DNA of 34,098 bases, from NCBI GenBank assembly GCA_021203045.1, contig JAJQBY010000108.1, positions 1 to 34,098 of the forward strand, written 5' to 3'. A program made the translations under genes and the position numbers. Numbering within the stretch: position 1 is the first letter of the stretch; each line of letters opens with the position of its first letter. The notes below the pieces were generated by a model that had not been told where the DNA came from, made no database searches, and saw nothing but the letters and a program-made list of their open reading frames with translations. Below, piece by piece: positions 16,264 through 24,290 of this stretch. This DNA is from Oscillospiraceae bacterium (GTDB lineage: Bacteria; Bacillota; Clostridia; Oscillospirales; Oscillospiraceae).

Positions 16264-17190
16264 CTACACCTTCTCAGCAATGCGCAGGCGGGCGCTTCTG
16301 GCCCGCGGGTTTTCTTCTGTCTCTGCTGCGGTGGGAACCACCGGCTTTCGTGTAACGCTTTTGAAGGTCTGGACAAAGCCGCAGGTACACACGGGAAAAT
16401 CCCGCGGGCAGGTGCAGCCGTTCTCCCTTTTCCGGATAGCCTCCTTTACCAGCCTGTCCTCCAGGGACTGAAAGCTGATGACCAGAAGCCGTCCTCCCGG
16501 CGCAAGTCTTTCCTCTGTCTGCTCCAGCATCCGCTCCAGCTCGCCCAGCTCGTCATTGACGGCGATGCGCACAGCCTGGAAGCATCGTTTCGCGGGATGC
16601 TGCCGTTCCCGGCGGGCCGAGGCGGGCATCGTGTCCCGTATCAGCGCCGCAAATTCTCCGGTCGTCTCAATGGGCTTCCTCTCCCGGCGTTCGACCACCG
16701 CCGCCGCGATGCGCCCGGCGTATCGCTCCTCCCCGTAGCGCCAGAAAATGCTTCTCAGCTCCGTCTCCGGCCAGGTGTTCAGGATATCCCCGGCCGTCAG
16801 GGGCATGGACTGATCCATACGCATGTCCAGCGGCGCGTCATGCATATAGGAAAAGCCCCTCTCCGCGTTGTCCAGCTGTGGGGATGACACCCCCAGGTCG
16901 AACAGCATCCCGTCCGCCCGGGCAATCCCCTGGCTGTCCATGATCGCTCCCAGATCGCCGAAGCTTCCCTTCACCAGCACTGCCCGCTCACCGAATCTGG
17001 CAAGACGGCGGCGGGCATGGTCCAGAGCCGTACTGTCCCGGTCGATGCCAAGGATCTTTCCTGTGGTGAGTCTTTCCAGTATCGCCTCAGAGTGACCTCC
17101 AAGGCCCAGCGTTCCGTCCACATATACCCCATCGGGACGGATATTCAGGTATTTCACACATTCCTGCAGAAGAACGCTTCGATGCTCCAT
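16264..17190 (-). CDS. rsmH: 16S rRNA (cytosine1402-N4)-methyltransferase RsmH
   Basis: The 308-residue SAM-dependent enzyme methylates N4 of C1402 in 16S rRNA. The N-terminus HRSVLLQECVKYL and the SAM-binding YVDGTLGLGGHSEAIL are diagnostic. LFDLGVSSPQLD and the C-terminal SFQSLEDRLVK are also conserved. The ATG shares one base with the mraZ stop (TGATG), a standard coupling arrangement at the head of the dcw operon. Confidence 0.97.
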   Translation of the reverse strand: MEHRSVLLQECVKYLNIRPDGVYVDGTLGLGGHSEAILERLTTGKILGIDRDSTALDHARRRLARFGERAVLVKGSFGDLGAIMDSQGIARADGMLFDLGVSSPQLDNAERGFSYMHDAPLDMRMDQSMPLTAGDILNTWPETELRSIFWRYGEERYAGRIAAAVVERRERKPIETTGEFAALIRDTMPASARRERQHPAKRCFQAVRIAVNDELGELERMLEQTEERLAPGGRLLVISFQSLEDRLVKEAIRKRENGCTCPRDFPVCTCGFVQTFKSVTRKPVVPTAAETEENPRARSARLRIAEKV

Positions 17191-17606
17191 CAGAAATCAA
17201 GCGCCTCCATAACGGCCGCAATGTTCTCCGGCGAGGCCTCGCCATCCCGAATGGCATCCCACTCGTCGCTGTCCCAGAACTCTGCGTGGTTGTTGCTGCC
17301 CAAAACGGTCACGTTTTTTACCAGGCCCGCCCGCTCCCGCAGGTTCTGGGGCAGGAGCACACGTCCCTGAGCATCCAGCTCACACTTGCTGGCAAAGGCA
17401 TACAGAGGGCGCATGGCCCGCTGCTTCACATAGGGCATGGCGTTCACCTTGTCAGAGAATATCTGCCACTGCTCCGCACTGTAAGCGCAGAGGCACTTAT
17501 CCATGGACAAGGTCACATAAAACTCCGGGCCGAGCTCATCCCGCAGCCTGGAGGGAATAAAAAGGCGTCCCTTCGCATCAAGAGAATGATGATATTCTCC
17601 TGTCAT
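17190..17606 (-). CDS. mraZ: Transcriptional regulator MraZ
   Basis: The 138-residue product contains two SpoVT-AbrB-like halves: GEYHHSLDAKGRLFIPSRLR at the start and SKCELDAQGRVLLPQNLRE in the middle, each with the DAxGR signature. MraZ is a nucleoid-associated repressor of its own dcw operon that binds TGGGN-type direct repeats near its promoter. Matching repeats lie 66-81 bases upstream of the start here. The ATG at 17606 has GGGAGG 8 bases upstream. A GTG three codons earlier falls inside that ribosome binding site and is rejected. Confidence 0.97.
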   Translation of the reverse strand: MTGEYHHSLDAKGRLFIPSRLRDELGPEFYVTLSMDKCLCAYSAEQWQIFSDKVNAMPYVKQRAMRPLYAFASKCELDAQGRVLLPQNLRERAGLVKNVTVLGSNNHAEFWDSDEWDAIRDGEASPENIAAVMEALDF

Positions 17607-17671
17607 TCGGAACACCTCCCATCCGTTTCATGTGAAATTGAGCCACCATTGTGGGAAAACAAAACATTTTC

Positions 17672-17687
17672 CCCCACTTCGCCCCAC
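17672..17687 (-). promoter_or_regulatory. mraZ: Probable MraZ operator: two GTGGGG repeats 10 bases apart
   Basis: On the complement, GTGGGG occurs at 17687-17682 and again at 17677-17672, giving a 10-base period with five bases between the TGGGG cores. This equals the spacing of E. coli MraZ boxes (TGGGN repeats separated by five bases). They lie just after the predicted transcription start of the dcw promoter, which suits autorepression. Inferred from sequence and family knowledge. Confidence 0.6.
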
Positions 17688-17697
17688 CATGGTTTTT

Positions 17698-17726
17698 ATT
17701 ATAGGGGGCGGCGGCCTAAATTGCAA
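17698..17726 (-). promoter_or_regulatory. mraZ: Promoter of the dcw operon
   Basis: On the complement, TTGCAA (17726-17721), a 17-base spacer and a consensus TATAAT (17703-17698) lie about 90 bases upstream of mraZ. The predicted transcription start is near 17691, next to the MraZ boxes. This probably drives mraZ through ftsQ or ftsZ. Confidence 0.75.
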
Positions 17727-17734
17727 GCGAAAAT

Positions 17735-17746
17735 TTCTTGCAAGAA
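17735..17746. promoter_or_regulatory. 12-base perfect palindrome next to the dcw -35 box
   Basis: TTCTTGCAAGAA is a perfect palindrome located 8 bases upstream of the -35 hexamer TTGCAA. CTTGCAA occurs again overlapping that hexamer. It could be the site of another regulator of division genes. No known protein is assigned. Confidence 0.35.
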
Positions 17747-17970
17747 CTGGGAATTTTTTCTTCCATTTTTTTACTATTGTTGTCCGTTTTCTCGCCGACC
17801 ACAACATCTTGTTTCAGCAGGTCATTCTTCCCCCTAACAAAAATCGTCAAAACTCGCCCCCACAGGAAAAAACACCGCTCACGAGCTTATTAATCCGCTT
17901 TATTATTTATTTTGAATTATTTTTGCATATACATCCCACCCACTCCCACCTTCGCCCTCCTCGCAAAAAT
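17747..17970. other. AT-rich intergenic stretch without recognised feature
   Basis: This stretch lies between the dcw promoter and the terminator of the preceding operon. It is much richer in A and T than the flanking genes. I see no open frame with a ribosome binding site, no tRNA and no convincing structured RNA. Together with the neighbouring sites it fills the largest gene-free gap in the window (17607-18075). Confidence 0.5.
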
Positions 17971-17993
17971 CCCCCGTCATTTTCTGACGGGGG
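17971..17993 (-). terminator. Rho-independent terminator of the coaD operon
   Basis: CCCCCGTCA (17971-17979) and TGACGGGGG (17985-17993) form a perfect 9-base stem with a 5-base loop. Read leftward it is followed by ATTTTTG. It lies about 80 bases beyond the stop of the coiled-coil gene and separates that operon from the dcw promoter. Confidence 0.8.
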
Positions 17994-18075
17994 ATAAAAA
18001 AAGCAGCGCCCTGCCGGACGCTGCCATCTTTATACTCAGTGATATGTATCGTTTTCCATAGGGTATCGCGCAGTA

Positions 18076-18558
18076 TTACTCTTTCTTGGTCTGGCCGCCG
18101 GCGGCACTGCGGAACCGGGCGCGGCACTGGCGAATGATCTCCAGGGATTGGGCCATGGACTGCTCTGCCCCGGCCAGGGATTCGTCCAGGTACTCATTGG
18201 CGGCGCGGCGGATCTCCCGGGATTTGCTTTCCGCCGTGGCCAGGATCTCCTCCGATTTGGCCTTGGCGGCCCGGACGATCTCCTGCTCATCCACCAGCTT
18301 TCTGGCTCTCTCCTCCGCCATCTTGCGGACGGACTCCGCCTCCTTCTTGGCGCTGCGGATGAATTCATCGCGGGCAGAGACCAGGCGCTTCGACTCTGCC
18401 ATCTCCGCCGGGAGCTGGGCCTTGATCTCCTCGATCAGGTCAAGGGCCTTTTCTCTGTCTACAAGGCATCTGTCGTTGCCAAGAGGCACGCCCCACGCCT
18501 CAGAGATCATGGAATACAAAAGCTCGATAAGCTCAAGGACACCTTCGTTTTCGTTCAT
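18076..18558 (-). CDS. Conserved clostridial coiled-coil protein downstream of coaD
   Basis: The 160-residue protein has no signal or membrane segment. It begins with a short helical domain (NEGVLELIELLYSMISEA, then a VDREKALDLIEEIKAQLP segment). A long Ala/Glu/Lys/Arg-rich helix predicted to be a coiled coil follows (about residues 55-135), similar in look to DivIVA-like or V-ATPase subunit E/B-like stalk proteins. Proteins of this form sit beside coaD in many Clostridia and are often called 'ATPase' without evidence. No nucleotide-binding motif is visible. It overlaps coaD by four bases (ATGA) and is the last gene before a strong terminator. Function unknown. Confidence 0.75.
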   Translation of the reverse strand: MNENEGVLELIELLYSMISEAWGVPLGNDRCLVDREKALDLIEEIKAQLPAEMAESKRLVSARDEFIRSAKKEAESVRKMAEERARKLVDEQEIVRAAKAKSEEILATAESKSREIRRAANEYLDESLAGAEQSMAQSLEIIRQCRARFRSAAGGQTKKE

Positions 18559-19052
18559 TTCTCTGTCTGCCTCCTCATTTGTGTTTTCATCAGTACGTCG
18601 TCAATGATCTCCATGGGCACCAGCTCGGACAGGTCAGCCCCATAAGCGGCCATTTCCTTGACGACCGTAGAGCTTAAAAAGGTATATTTCTCACTGGCGG
18701 TGAGAAACAGGGTCTCCAGGTCAGGGTTCATTTTTTTGTTGACGAGAGCAATTTGAAACTCGTAATCAAAATCGGACACGGCCCGCAGGCCCTTCACGAT
18801 CACGGGGTTTTCAAACTGCTTGGCGTACTCCACGAGCAGCATATCGGTGGTCGTCACCTCTACGTTGGCATACCGGGCTGTGGCCTTTTTGGCCAGCTCC
18901 ACCCGCTCCTCCAGGGTGAACAGGGGGGATTTTTCCCGGTTTTTCATAACGCAGACAACGACCTTGTCGAATATCTGTGCGGCACGGCGGATAATATTCA
19001 GGTGCCCCAGTGTGATAGGATCGAAGCTGCCCGGATAGATTGCTGTCGCCAT
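18555..19052 (-). CDS. coaD: Phosphopantetheine adenylyltransferase CoaD
   Basis: The 165-residue nucleotidyltransferase makes dephospho-CoA from 4'-phosphopantetheine and ATP, the fourth step of CoA synthesis. The N-terminal YPGSFDPITLGHLNII has the conserved TxGH motif. VKGLRAVSDFDYEFQ and the C-terminal FLSSTVVKEMAAYGAD are typical of the family. Length is normal. It follows rsmD by 18 bases and overlaps the coiled-coil gene. The rsmD-coaD order is widespread in bacteria. Confidence 0.97.
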   Translation of the reverse strand: MATAIYPGSFDPITLGHLNIIRRAAQIFDKVVVCVMKNREKSPLFTLEERVELAKKATARYANVEVTTTDMLLVEYAKQFENPVIVKGLRAVSDFDYEFQIALVNKKMNPDLETLFLTASEKYTFLSSTVVKEMAAYGADLSELVPMEIIDDVLMKTQMRRQTEK

Positions 19053-19070
19053 GACGTTCCTCTTATATAT

Positions 19071-19604
19071 TTATGATTTTTTATAGGTCGTAAGAGAGAT
19101 CTTGCCGTAATGGTAGGCCTTTGCCAGCCGGTAGGGCGGCACAGCCTCCGGCATCGGCTCGTTTCGCATACTTTCGACCAGTATTATACCACCATCTGTT
19201 AATATGTCAAATCTAAAAATTTCCGATAAAACAGGCTGATACAGCCCCTGATGATAGGGCGGGTCCAGAAGTACGACATCGAATTTGCCGCAGCCGGTAA
19301 GATAATCCAGGGCATCCCGCTGTATAACGGTCGCCTGCATCTGACAGATCGACAAATTTTTCCGTACCAGCGCCAGAGAGGCGGGACTGCTGTCCACAAA
19401 TACGCACTCCGCCGCCCCGCGGCTCAGCGCCTCGATCCCCAGCTGACCCGTTCCGGCGAACAGGTCCAGCACCCGCCGGCCGGCCAGATCAAACTGCAGG
19501 ATGCTGAAGGCAGCCTCCTTCACCATATCTGTGGTGGGGCGGACGGACATATCCTTCGGCTCCGTCAGCCGCCGGCCCCGGGCTTCGCCTGCGATCACTC
19601 TCAT
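19071..19604 (-). CDS. rsmD: 16S rRNA (guanine966-N2)-methyltransferase RsmD
   Basis: The 177-residue SAM-dependent methyltransferase modifies G966 of 16S rRNA. The start MRVIAGEARGRRL is typical. VRPTTDMVKEAAFSIL, the SAM loop LDLFAGTGQLGIEALSRGA and the catalytic DPPY (in VVLLDPPYHQGLY) are all present. Its ATG overlaps the uvrC stop by four bases, so it is co-translated with uvrC. Confidence 0.96.
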   Translation of the reverse strand: MRVIAGEARGRRLTEPKDMSVRPTTDMVKEAAFSILQFDLAGRRVLDLFAGTGQLGIEALSRGAAECVFVDSSPASLALVRKNLSICQMQATVIQRDALDYLTGCGKFDVVLLDPPYHQGLYQPVLSEIFRFDILTDGGIILVESMRNEPMPEAVPPYRLAKAYHYGKISLTTYKKS

Positions 19605-21424
19605 GGCTTTTCTTCCTCCTGATGAAAATGGGCGTAGACCGCCCTTGCTGCGGAACGGGGAACAGCCTGAGCCAGCTCCTGCTCCGTGGCCCGGGATATG
19701 GCTCTGACGCTCTTGAACCGTTTCAGCAGCGCGGCTCTGCGTTTCGGCCCCACGCCGGATATATCGTCCAGCTGGGAGGCGATCGTCTTTTTCCGCAGGG
19801 TACGGTGGTATTCGATGGCAAACCGGTGGGTCTCCTCCTGGATATTTCCCACCAGGGCAAACACGGCAGGACTGCCCGCCAGGCCTATCTCCCGGCCATC
19901 CGGCGTAGTCAGCGCCCGGGTGCGGTGGCGGTCATCCTTCACCATGCCAAACACCGGAACGCCCGTAATTCCCTGCTCTGCCATAGCAGCGTATGCGGCC
20001 CCCACCTGCCCCACGCCGCCGTCTATCAGCAGCAGATCCGGCAGGGGCATGAATTTTTCGTCCCCCTCCGCGTAGTGGGCCATACGGCGGCCGACAGCCT
20101 CGTGCATGCTGGCAAAATCGTCCTGGGTGCGGACCTCCTTCATACGGAAGCGGCGATATTTGCTCTTAGCCGGGCGGCCATCTTCAAACACCACCATAGA
20201 GGCCACGATGCCGAAATCCCCGGTGTTGGAAATATCGAAGGACTCGATGCGGCGTATCTCCCCCGCCAGGCCCAGCAGCTTTTGCAGCCATTGCAGGGTC
20301 TTGCTGCGGCGCTCCGCCTCGCTCTCGGCCCGGAGGCCCTCATCCTGGGCGTTCCGCTCCGCCGCCTGCACCAGCTCCCGCTTCACCCCCCGCTTGGGGA
20401 CGGCCAGCTCCACCCTGTGCCCTGCCATCTGGCTCAAAAGCTCGCTCAGCGGCTCTCTGTCCTCCAGCTCCATCGGCAGCAGCACCGTTCGCGGCCACGC
20501 TCCCCGGCGGGTATAATACTGCCGGACGAGAGCAGAGACGGCCGCGCCATCCTCCTCCAGCGGCTCCGGCATCAGCTCCGTGTCCTTGCCCGCCAGATCG
20601 CCGTTCGCGTAATGCAGGACCACGAAAGCGGTTTTGGCTCCCCGGCGGAAGCCGACGGCGTCCGTATCGGCCCGGGCAGCATTGATCACCGTCTGCTGGT
20701 TCGACAGCTCCTTCACCGCCAGCATACGGTCCCGCAGATCGGCGGCCCGCTCAAAGCGAAGCTCCTCCGACGCCTGGAGCATCTGCGCCTCCAGCTCCCG
20801 CATCAGCGCCCCGGCGCCGCCGGTCAGGATCTGGACGGCCTGCTCCATCCTCTCCCGGTATTGCGCCTGCCCCGGCTCGCCGCGGCACCAACCCTCGCAG
20901 GCGCCCATGTGCCAGTTCAGGCAGGGCCGGTCCTTTCCGATATCCCGGGGAAACCGGCGGGTACAGCCGGGCAGCTTCAGCGCCTTGGCCAGCGCGTCCA
21001 CAATTCCCTTGCTGACGCTCCGGCCCCCGTAGGGGCCGTAATACTGCGCTCCGTCCGGCTGGATGCGGTTGACGATGGTAAAAGCCGGATATTCCTGGTT
21101 CCAGTCCAGGCGCAGGAAGGGGTAGGTCTTGTCATCCCGCAGCAGGATATTATAGTGGGGCTGATGACGCTTTATCAGGCTGTTTTCCAGCACCAGCGCC
21201 TCAAACTCCGAACCGGCCACGATCACGGAAAAATCGTCCACATGGCTGACCATGGCCGCCACCTTCGGAAGATGCTCTCCCCGGAAATAGCTGGTCACAC
21301 GGTTTTTCAGCGCCTTGGCCTTTCCCACATAGATCACCTGGCCGGAGGCGTCCATCATGATATACACCCCCGGCTGAAGGGGCAGCTTATTTGCTTTTTC
21401 CCGCAGCTGAGCTATCTTATCCAT
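19601..21424 (-). CDS. uvrC: Excinuclease ABC subunit C
   Basis: The 607-residue nuclease makes both incisions in nucleotide excision repair with UvrA and UvrB. An N-terminal GIY-YIG domain (about residues 12-95; PGVYIMMDASGQVIYVGKAK) makes the 3' cut. A Cys-rich CLNWHMGACEGWC and a UVR motif that binds UvrB follow (about 200-240). The RNase H-like domain (SFDISNTGDFGIVASMVVFE) makes the 5' cut. The C-terminus has a helix-hairpin-helix (ISGVGPKRRAALLKRF). The ATG at 21424 follows GGAG; the frame upstream to 21514 passes through a hairpin and is not supported. Confidence 0.96.
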   Translation of the reverse strand: MDKIAQLREKANKLPLQPGVYIMMDASGQVIYVGKAKALKNRVTSYFRGEHLPKVAAMVSHVDDFSVIVAGSEFEALVLENSLIKRHQPHYNILLRDDKTYPFLRLDWNQEYPAFTIVNRIQPDGAQYYGPYGGRSVSKGIVDALAKALKLPGCTRRFPRDIGKDRPCLNWHMGACEGWCRGEPGQAQYRERMEQAVQILTGGAGALMRELEAQMLQASEELRFERAADLRDRMLAVKELSNQQTVINAARADTDAVGFRRGAKTAFVVLHYANGDLAGKDTELMPEPLEEDGAAVSALVRQYYTRRGAWPRTVLLPMELEDREPLSELLSQMAGHRVELAVPKRGVKRELVQAAERNAQDEGLRAESEAERRSKTLQWLQKLLGLAGEIRRIESFDISNTGDFGIVASMVVFEDGRPAKSKYRRFRMKEVRTQDDFASMHEAVGRRMAHYAEGDEKFMPLPDLLLIDGGVGQVGAAYAAMAEQGITGVPVFGMVKDDRHRTRALTTPDGREIGLAGSPAVFALVGNIQEETHRFAIEYHRTLRKKTIASQLDDISGVGPKRRAALLKRFKSVRAISRATEQELAQAVPRSAARAVYAHFHQEEEKP

Positions 21425-21447
21425 ATGCTCTCCGAACACAAGCAAAG

Positions 21448-21471
21448 AAGGGTGTGCCGGAACACACCCTT
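21448..21471 (-). terminator. Hairpin between HPr gene and uvrC, possible weak terminator
   Basis: AAGGGTGTG (21448-21456) pairs with CACACCCTT (21463-21471) with a 6-base loop. Read leftward it is followed by CTTTG, a poor T tract. It may end part of the HPr transcripts or attenuate uvrC. Confidence 0.5.
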
Positions 21472-21526
21472 TTAGCTTGTTTTTGATACCATCCCTCGCA
21501 TGGTTTGTCCACACGGGGGCCGCAGA

Positions 21527-21790
21527 TCACTCAACGAATTCCCTGTCTATCAGATCGGTCAGGGTATCGACTGCCTCCGTCTCATCCACGCCGTCGGCGA
21601 TGATGCTGATGGTCGTCCCCTTGACGATACCAAGAGACAGAACACCCAGCAGGCTCTTTGCATTCACGCGGCGGTCGTCCTTTTCCACCCAGATGGTGCT
21701 TTTAAACTCGTTGGCCTTCTGGATAAAGAAGGTAGCGGGCCTTGCGTGCAGCCCCACCTGGTTGTTGATAGTCACTTCACGATTGATCAT
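21527..21790 (-). CDS. ptsH: Phosphocarrier protein HPr
   Basis: The 87-residue protein matches HPr of the phosphotransferase system. The phosphorylatable histidine is His15 in GLHARPA. Ser46, the HPr kinase target, is present in NAKSLLGVLSLGI. HPr carries phosphate from enzyme I to sugar-specific enzymes II and, as Ser-P HPr, acts with CcpA in catabolite control. Because His15 is present it is HPr and not Crh. No ptsI is adjacent; it is flanked by mutS2 and uvrC, as seen for stand-alone HPr genes in Clostridia. A promoter lies about 45 bases upstream. Confidence 0.93.
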   Translation of the reverse strand: MINREVTINNQVGLHARPATFFIQKANEFKSTIWVEKDDRRVNAKSLLGVLSLGIVKGTTISIIADGVDETEAVDTLTDLIDREFVE

Positions 21791-21833
21791 AGTGGAACCC
21801 CCATTCCTGATATTGCAAACATTTATTACTTAT

Positions 21834-21862
21834 ATTCTATCAAAATTCTTCACAGTTCGCAA
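21834..21862 (-). promoter_or_regulatory. ptsH: sigma-A-type promoter of ptsH
   Basis: On the complement, TTGCGA (21862-21857), a 17-base spacer and TAGAAT (21839-21834) lie between mutS2 and ptsH. Predicted transcription start is near 21827. Confidence 0.6.
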
Positions 21863-21918
21863 ACCTTTTTTAATGTTTTGGAGGATTGCACAGATGTTAC
21901 AGTTTTGCGGCGGCTGTT

Positions 21919-24288
21919 TTATTTCAGTTTCACAACGGTAACGCCCGTCTCGCCCTCTCCATATCGGCCCAGGCGAAAGCTCTTTACCAGCTTATTCCGC
22001 CGGAGGAGCTGCTGTACCGCCGCGCGCAGGGCACCGGTCCCCTTTCCATGGATAATGGTGACGGTTTCCAGGCGGGCGGCGCTGGCAGAGTCCAGGTAGC
22101 GCTCCACCACCAGTTCCGCCTCGTCCGCCATCATGCCCCGAATGTCCAGCTCCGGAGCCACAGAGGCCCTGCGGAGGGTCTGCCCGCCGCCGGAGGATAC
22201 CGGCTGTTTTTTCTTCGGAGCGTTCTCCACCAGACGCACCTCTGCCGGAGAGGCTGTTACCTTCATGATGCCCGCCTGAAGATACAAAGTACCGTTGTCG
22301 TTGATCTTGATGACCTCCGCCTTCAGCCCGGCAGACAGCAGCTCCACCGTATCCCCTGCCTTGATCGGACGGCTCGGCGCGGCAGGCGCCGGCGTCTCCT
22401 GGGGACGACGGAGACGGCTCTCCGCCTCGTTCAGCTTCCGGCGCATATCGGCCCGGGCCTCGTTGATCTTCTGGTGATCTGCGGCCTCGTTCGCCATGGC
22501 CCGTTCCCGGTCGATCTCCCGGTATGCCTCGTCCGCCGCGGCACGGGCCTCCTGCAAAATGCGCTCCGCCTCCCGGCGGGCCTTCAGCTCTGCCTTTTCG
22601 AGCCGGACCTCCAGCTCCCGGCGGAGAGCATCCGCCTTTTTCGCATCCTCCTCCGCCTGGCGGCGGGCTCTTTCCCGTTCCTCTGTCTGGCGCTCCATGG
22701 CCTGGCGCTGCTCCTCCAGCCGCTGGATGGTACGTTCAAAATCCGCCGATTCCGCACTCAGCCGTTGCTTCGCATCCTCGATAATAGTATCCGGCAGTCC
22801 CAGGCGGCTGCTGATGGCAAAGGCGTTGGATTTTCCCGGGATACCCACCAGCAGCCGGTAGGTGGGACGCAAGGTCTGCACATCGAACTCGCAGGAGGCA
22901 TTCATCACCCCCGGCGTATTGGTGGCATATACCTTCAGCTCCGCATAGTGGGTGGTGGCGGCCACCAGGGCGCCGGTCTGGCGCACATATTCCAGGATAG
23001 CCACGGCCAGAGCCGCCCCCTCCGTGGGGTCGGTGCCCGCGCCCACCTCATCCAGCAGCACCAGCGTACCAGGGCCGCAGGCCTTCAGGATGGATACGAT
23101 GGTCACCATATGGCTGGAAAAGGTGGATAGGGACTGCTCGATGGACTGCTCGTCTCCGATATCCGCCAGGATATTCTGCACCACCGGCACGGCGCTGCCG
23201 TCCCCCGCCGGGATATGCAGCCCGCATCCGGCCATGGCGCAGAACAGGCCCAGGGTCTTCAGCGTGACCGTTTTGCCCCCTGTATTGGGGCCGGTAATGA
23301 CCATGGCGTCATATTCCGCCCCGCCCAGGGACACATCGATAGGCACCGCCTCTCCCTTGGGCAGCAGGGGGTGGCGGGCTTTTTTCAGGACGATCTCGTT
23401 TTCCGTCAGGATGGGCTCCCCGCAGTTGAGCTGGTAGCTCAGCTCCGCCTTGGCGAAGATCAGGTCAAGCTCGGTAAGGATGGTATAATCCAGATCGATG
23501 CTCCCACGGGCGGCGGCGCAGTCCGCGCTCAGCTCCATCAGAATTCGCTCGATTTCCGCCTTCTCTCTGGCCGCCAGCTCCCGGAGCTCATTGTTTGCCT
23601 TCACCACCCCCATCGGCTCCACGAAAAGCGTGGCCCCGCTGGAGCTGACATCATGGACAAGGCCCGGCAGCTCACCCTTTTTCTCCGCCCGCACGGGGAC
23701 AACATAGCGTCCGTTCCGCTGGGTGATGATGGCCTCCTGCAGGACCTTTGAATAGGACGGGGAGGATATGATCCGCTGCAGATTGTCCCGCACCCGGGCG
23801 GAGGCGGCCCGCATCTTCCGGCGGATATCCCCCAGCTCCTGACTCGCTCCATCGGCGATCTCCTCCTCTCCGGTGATGGACTGGGTGATCTTATCCTCCA
23901 AAAAGCGATTGGGTGAGATGGCAAAAAACAGCCGCTTCAGGCACCCGCACTCCCCCCGGCCGGAGGCATAGGAGGAGGCGGCCCGGGCACAGAACAGAAC
24001 CCCTGCAATATCCAACAGCTCCCTGGTATTCAGCATCCCGCCCATATCCGCGCGGGCCAGAGAGGGCCGCACGTCCTTCAGGCCGGAGAAGGAGGGGCTT
24101 CCCTTCGTCTCCATCATGGTCTTGGCATCCGTTGTCTCCGCAAGGCGTTCCTTCACCTGGCGGGCATCGCCGGCGGGCCGCAGGCGGCGGGCCGCCTCCT
24201 TCGCCCCCTCCGACGCGGCTTTGGATGCCAGCAGCTCCAGAACCGCCGGCAGCTCAATGGTCTGCAATGATTTTTCGTATAGATCCAT
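21919..24288 (-). CDS. mutS2: Endonuclease MutS2
   Basis: The 789-residue protein has the MutS2 layout: an N-terminal core/clamp region without the mismatch-recognition domain and an ATPase domain with Walker A (GPNTGGKTVTLKT) and LLDEVGAGTDPTEG. A long Arg/Glu/Ala-rich coiled coil follows (about residues 510-640), then a C-terminal Smr domain with LDIRGMMADEA and HGKGTGALR. MutS2 is linked to suppression of recombination and, in Bacillus, to rescue of collided ribosomes. Its ATG is two bases after the recO stop. Confidence 0.96.
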   Translation of the reverse strand: MDLYEKSLQTIELPAVLELLASKAASEGAKEAARRLRPAGDARQVKERLAETTDAKTMMETKGSPSFSGLKDVRPSLARADMGGMLNTRELLDIAGVLFCARAASSYASGRGECGCLKRLFFAISPNRFLEDKITQSITGEEEIADGASQELGDIRRKMRAASARVRDNLQRIISSPSYSKVLQEAIITQRNGRYVVPVRAEKKGELPGLVHDVSSSGATLFVEPMGVVKANNELRELAAREKAEIERILMELSADCAAARGSIDLDYTILTELDLIFAKAELSYQLNCGEPILTENEIVLKKARHPLLPKGEAVPIDVSLGGAEYDAMVITGPNTGGKTVTLKTLGLFCAMAGCGLHIPAGDGSAVPVVQNILADIGDEQSIEQSLSTFSSHMVTIVSILKACGPGTLVLLDEVGAGTDPTEGAALAVAILEYVRQTGALVAATTHYAELKVYATNTPGVMNASCEFDVQTLRPTYRLLVGIPGKSNAFAISSRLGLPDTIIEDAKQRLSAESADFERTIQRLEEQRQAMERQTEERERARRQAEEDAKKADALRRELEVRLEKAELKARREAERILQEARAAADEAYREIDRERAMANEAADHQKINEARADMRRKLNEAESRLRRPQETPAPAAPSRPIKAGDTVELLSAGLKAEVIKINDNGTLYLQAGIMKVTASPAEVRLVENAPKKKQPVSSGGGQTLRRASVAPELDIRGMMADEAELVVERYLDSASAARLETVTIIHGKGTGALRAAVQQLLRRNKLVKSFRLGRYGEGETGVTVVKLK

Positions 24289-24290
24289 AG

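Noticed and set aside
19622-21475. Long rightward open frame opposite uvrC
   Set aside because: Antisense shadow of uvrC; His/Gln/Arg-rich product without recognisable domains.
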